A DNA stretch of 64,000 bases, from positions 1 to 64,000 of the forward strand of contig NZ_FOFI01000006.1 of NCBI RefSeq assembly GCF_900110605.1, read 5' to 3'. Source of the DNA: Epilithonimonas lactis. GTDB taxonomy: Bacteria > Bacteroidota > Bacteroidia > Flavobacteriales > Weeksellaceae. A program made the position numbers and the translations under genes. Below, piece by piece: positions 62,676 to 64,000 of this stretch. Position 1 is the first letter of the stretch. Every line of letters begins with the position of its first letter. Under the pieces are notes generated by a model. The model was not told the DNA's origin. It saw nothing but the letters and a program-made list of their open reading frames with translations, and did no database searches.

Positions 62676-63758
62676 TTAAAAACTTACGGCAAGCGATGTG
62701 ACCGCCATAAAATTATTTTTGTTCAAATGATCATCTCTGTCGAGGAAAATATCATCCTTGCTGCTGAGATTCTTCAGTTCAGTACGCCAAACGAGATTTG
62801 GAAGGATCCAGTAATCTGCATTCACAGAATAGCCGAAGGTCTTGAATCCATTTTCTGTTCCCGTCGCAATGATGACGCCTTTTTCATCACTGTAATATTC
62901 GCATCTTGCCGCAAAACTCAACTTGTCTGTGGCCGCATATTTTGCAATGATCACAGGCGAAAACCAAATGTTATGCTGATTGCTGCCTTTCATCTTTTGC
63001 TCGGCTCCGATATCGAAACCTGTGGTCAAAGCCAACTTTTTACTCAGCTGAAAAATACCGTATAGATTGTGAAAATACCGCATCTGCCTGATGCTGTCCG
63101 GCTTATCATTTCCGATGAAAGAGCTGCTGTTCAAAGTGATTTTATCGGTAGGTCTGTAGGTCAATTGGTGTCCAAAACCGAGCGTCGAATTTCCATCCAC
63201 ACGTTGGATCCGCTGCCAGCCATTAACAACCAAACCGCTGACCAACCATTTTCCGCTGTCGCTGGTGTAGGAAATTTTTGCGCCACTTTCAAAGTAAGGT
63301 GAATTCTCTGCCAAAAGACTTCTGGTCAAAGTCCAACAATCTTTGCTGATGGCACTTTCAAAACCGATGTGTGAAGGCATAATTCCGGCATCGACCCAAA
63401 GATTTTTGGTCTTGGAAATTTTCAAACCGATGTTGGCTTCATAAATGTTTTTGAGGACGCCGGGTTCTGCAGCATAATTGGCATTCATGTACGTTCCGGT
63501 TGCCAAGGCCAGATTGGCTCGAAGTCTTTCCGTCTCGTAATTGGCTTTTACGAATCCGAGATTCAGATTGACCTCATTGTTCCGGTTGTGGCTGTAGATG
63601 AAGCCTGGCCGTGTGTTGTTCTGAGGATTGCTGAAATCAAATTGGTAATAGACTTCAGCGTAAGCCGAAATTTTCAATGGTTTCACATCGTCTTCCTGTG
63701 CAAACAAAGATGCGGAAGCGCCTAACATCATCAATGTCAATAGTTTTATATTTTTCAT
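62676..63758 (-). CDS. Outer-membrane beta-barrel porin of the kdp locus
   Basis: 360 aa from the ATG at 63758, which begins the signal peptide MKNIKLLTLMMLGASASLFAQ (an ATG at 63773 would add five residues). The mature protein is all amphipathic beta strands: AYAEVYYQFDF, NEVNLNLGFVKANYETERL, TGTYMNANYAAEP, TLGFGHQLTYRPTDKITL, and FMAVTSLAVSF with the terminal Phe typical of barrels. It resembles the OmpL-like beta-barrel porin-2 group. It sits between kdpC and the kdpD part, so it may be the outer-membrane pore for potassium entry, or simply co-regulated. Confidence 0.82.
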   Translation of the reverse strand: MKNIKLLTLMMLGASASLFAQEDDVKPLKISAYAEVYYQFDFSNPQNNTRPGFIYSHNRNNEVNLNLGFVKANYETERLRANLALATGTYMNANYAAEPGVLKNIYEANIGLKISKTKNLWVDAGIMPSHIGFESAISKDCWTLTRSLLAENSPYFESGAKISYTSDSGKWLVSGLVVNGWQRIQRVDGNSTLGFGHQLTYRPTDKITLNSSSFIGNDKPDSIRQMRYFHNLYGIFQLSKKLALTTGFDIGAEQKMKGSNQHNIWFSPVIIAKYAATDKLSFAARCEYYSDEKGVIIATGTENGFKTFGYSVNADYWILPNLVWRTELKNLSSKDDIFLDRDDHLNKNNFMAVTSLAVSF

Positions 63759-63780
63759 TTTAATTAATTTCATTTTTTTA

Positions 63781-64000
63781 TTATTTCAAACCGTCAAGCG
63801 CGATATTGAGTTTTAACACATTGATCTTTTCCGTTCCGAACAATCCCAGAAAAGGTTTTTCTGTATTGGATGCTACCAGATCTTGAATTTTGTTTTCATT
63901 AAGATTTCTGATCTTCGCAATCCTTTTCACCTGCACATCAGCGGCCTGCACGGAGATATTCGGGTCCAACCCACTTCCGCTGGCGGTGACGAGATCAGAT
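63781..64000 (-). CDS. kdpC: Potassium-transporting ATPase subunit KdpC, C-terminal part (5' end outside window)
   Basis: The frame is open to the right edge, so about 72 C-terminal residues are seen. The characteristic KdpC motif SDLVTASGSGLDPNISVQAA is present near the edge, followed by a helical VKRIAKIRNL segment and a C-terminal EKINVLKLNIALDGLK. KdpC is the small chaperone-like subunit of the KdpFABC potassium pump. The porin and split KdpD genes follow on the same strand, 22 bp and further downstream, defining a kdp operon. Confidence 0.9.
   Translation of the reverse strand, partial: SDLVTASGSGLDPNISVQAADVQVKRIAKIRNLNENKIQDLVASNTEKPFLGLFGTEKINVLKLNIALDGLK

Noticed and set aside
1-64000. 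CRISPR arrays, tRNA or rRNA genes, insertion sequences, prophage attachment sites
   Set aside because: I saw no regularly spaced repeats, tRNA-like folds, transposase frames or integrase genes in the window.

Overview
The window looks like a chromosomal segment of a Bacteroidota bacterium, most likely a flavobacterium of the Chryseobacterium/Epilithonimonas type (Weeksellaceae). This is inferred from: a subtype-iii type VI secretion system (T6SSiii); two SusC/SusD pairs; a protein with a type IX secretion sorting tail; TAnnTTTG-type promoters; few Shine-Dalgarno sites; and AT-rich intergenic DNA. No search was run, so the genus is a guess.

Positions 1-44032 form one large T6SSiii locus. The left part (1-6669, + strand) holds the 3' end of vgrG and two toxins sharing an N-terminal domain: a metzincin-like protease and a GxSxG lipase. 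Each is followed by candidate immunity genes. From 6750 to 12754 (- strand) lies a second cassette: LysM protein, PAAR-like protein, a 1026-aa putative effector, a lipoprotein and a small membrane protein. The structural operon 13209-21938 (+) encodes TssH/ClpV, a lytic transglycosylase, TssE, TssF, TssG, TssN and TssK. A third cassette (22140-35640, +) repeats the order LysM protein, PAAR-like protein, effector. Here the effector is a GH19 plus M23 peptidoglycan hydrolase, followed by about nine lipoproteins that look like an immunity bank with a decayed fragment inside. On the - strand are Hcp (TssD) and an operon that reads, in transcription order, response regulator, two TssO-like proteins, TssP, TssR, TssB, TssC and a TssQ-like lipoprotein (43745 down to 36262).

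The most notable signal is a 13-bp dyad, GTAG-AATTA-CTAC. It occurs exactly three times in intergenic DNA: 82-97 bp upstream of both LysM genes and 90 bp upstream of hcp. It may tie the cassettes and the tube gene into one regulon. The obvious candidate regulator is the LuxR-type response regulator in the tss operon, whose receiver carries Asn where the phospho-accepting Asp normally sits.

The rest (44036-64000) is nutrient uptake and housekeeping: SusC/SusD pair 1, a T9SS-sorted protein, a di-heme cytochrome c peroxidase, a metallophosphoesterase facing a PI-PLC-like enzyme, and SusC/SusD pair 2. The right edge is the end of a kdp potassium-transport locus: KdpC (cut by the window), a porin-like protein, a KdpD N-terminal protein and a separate histidine kinase.
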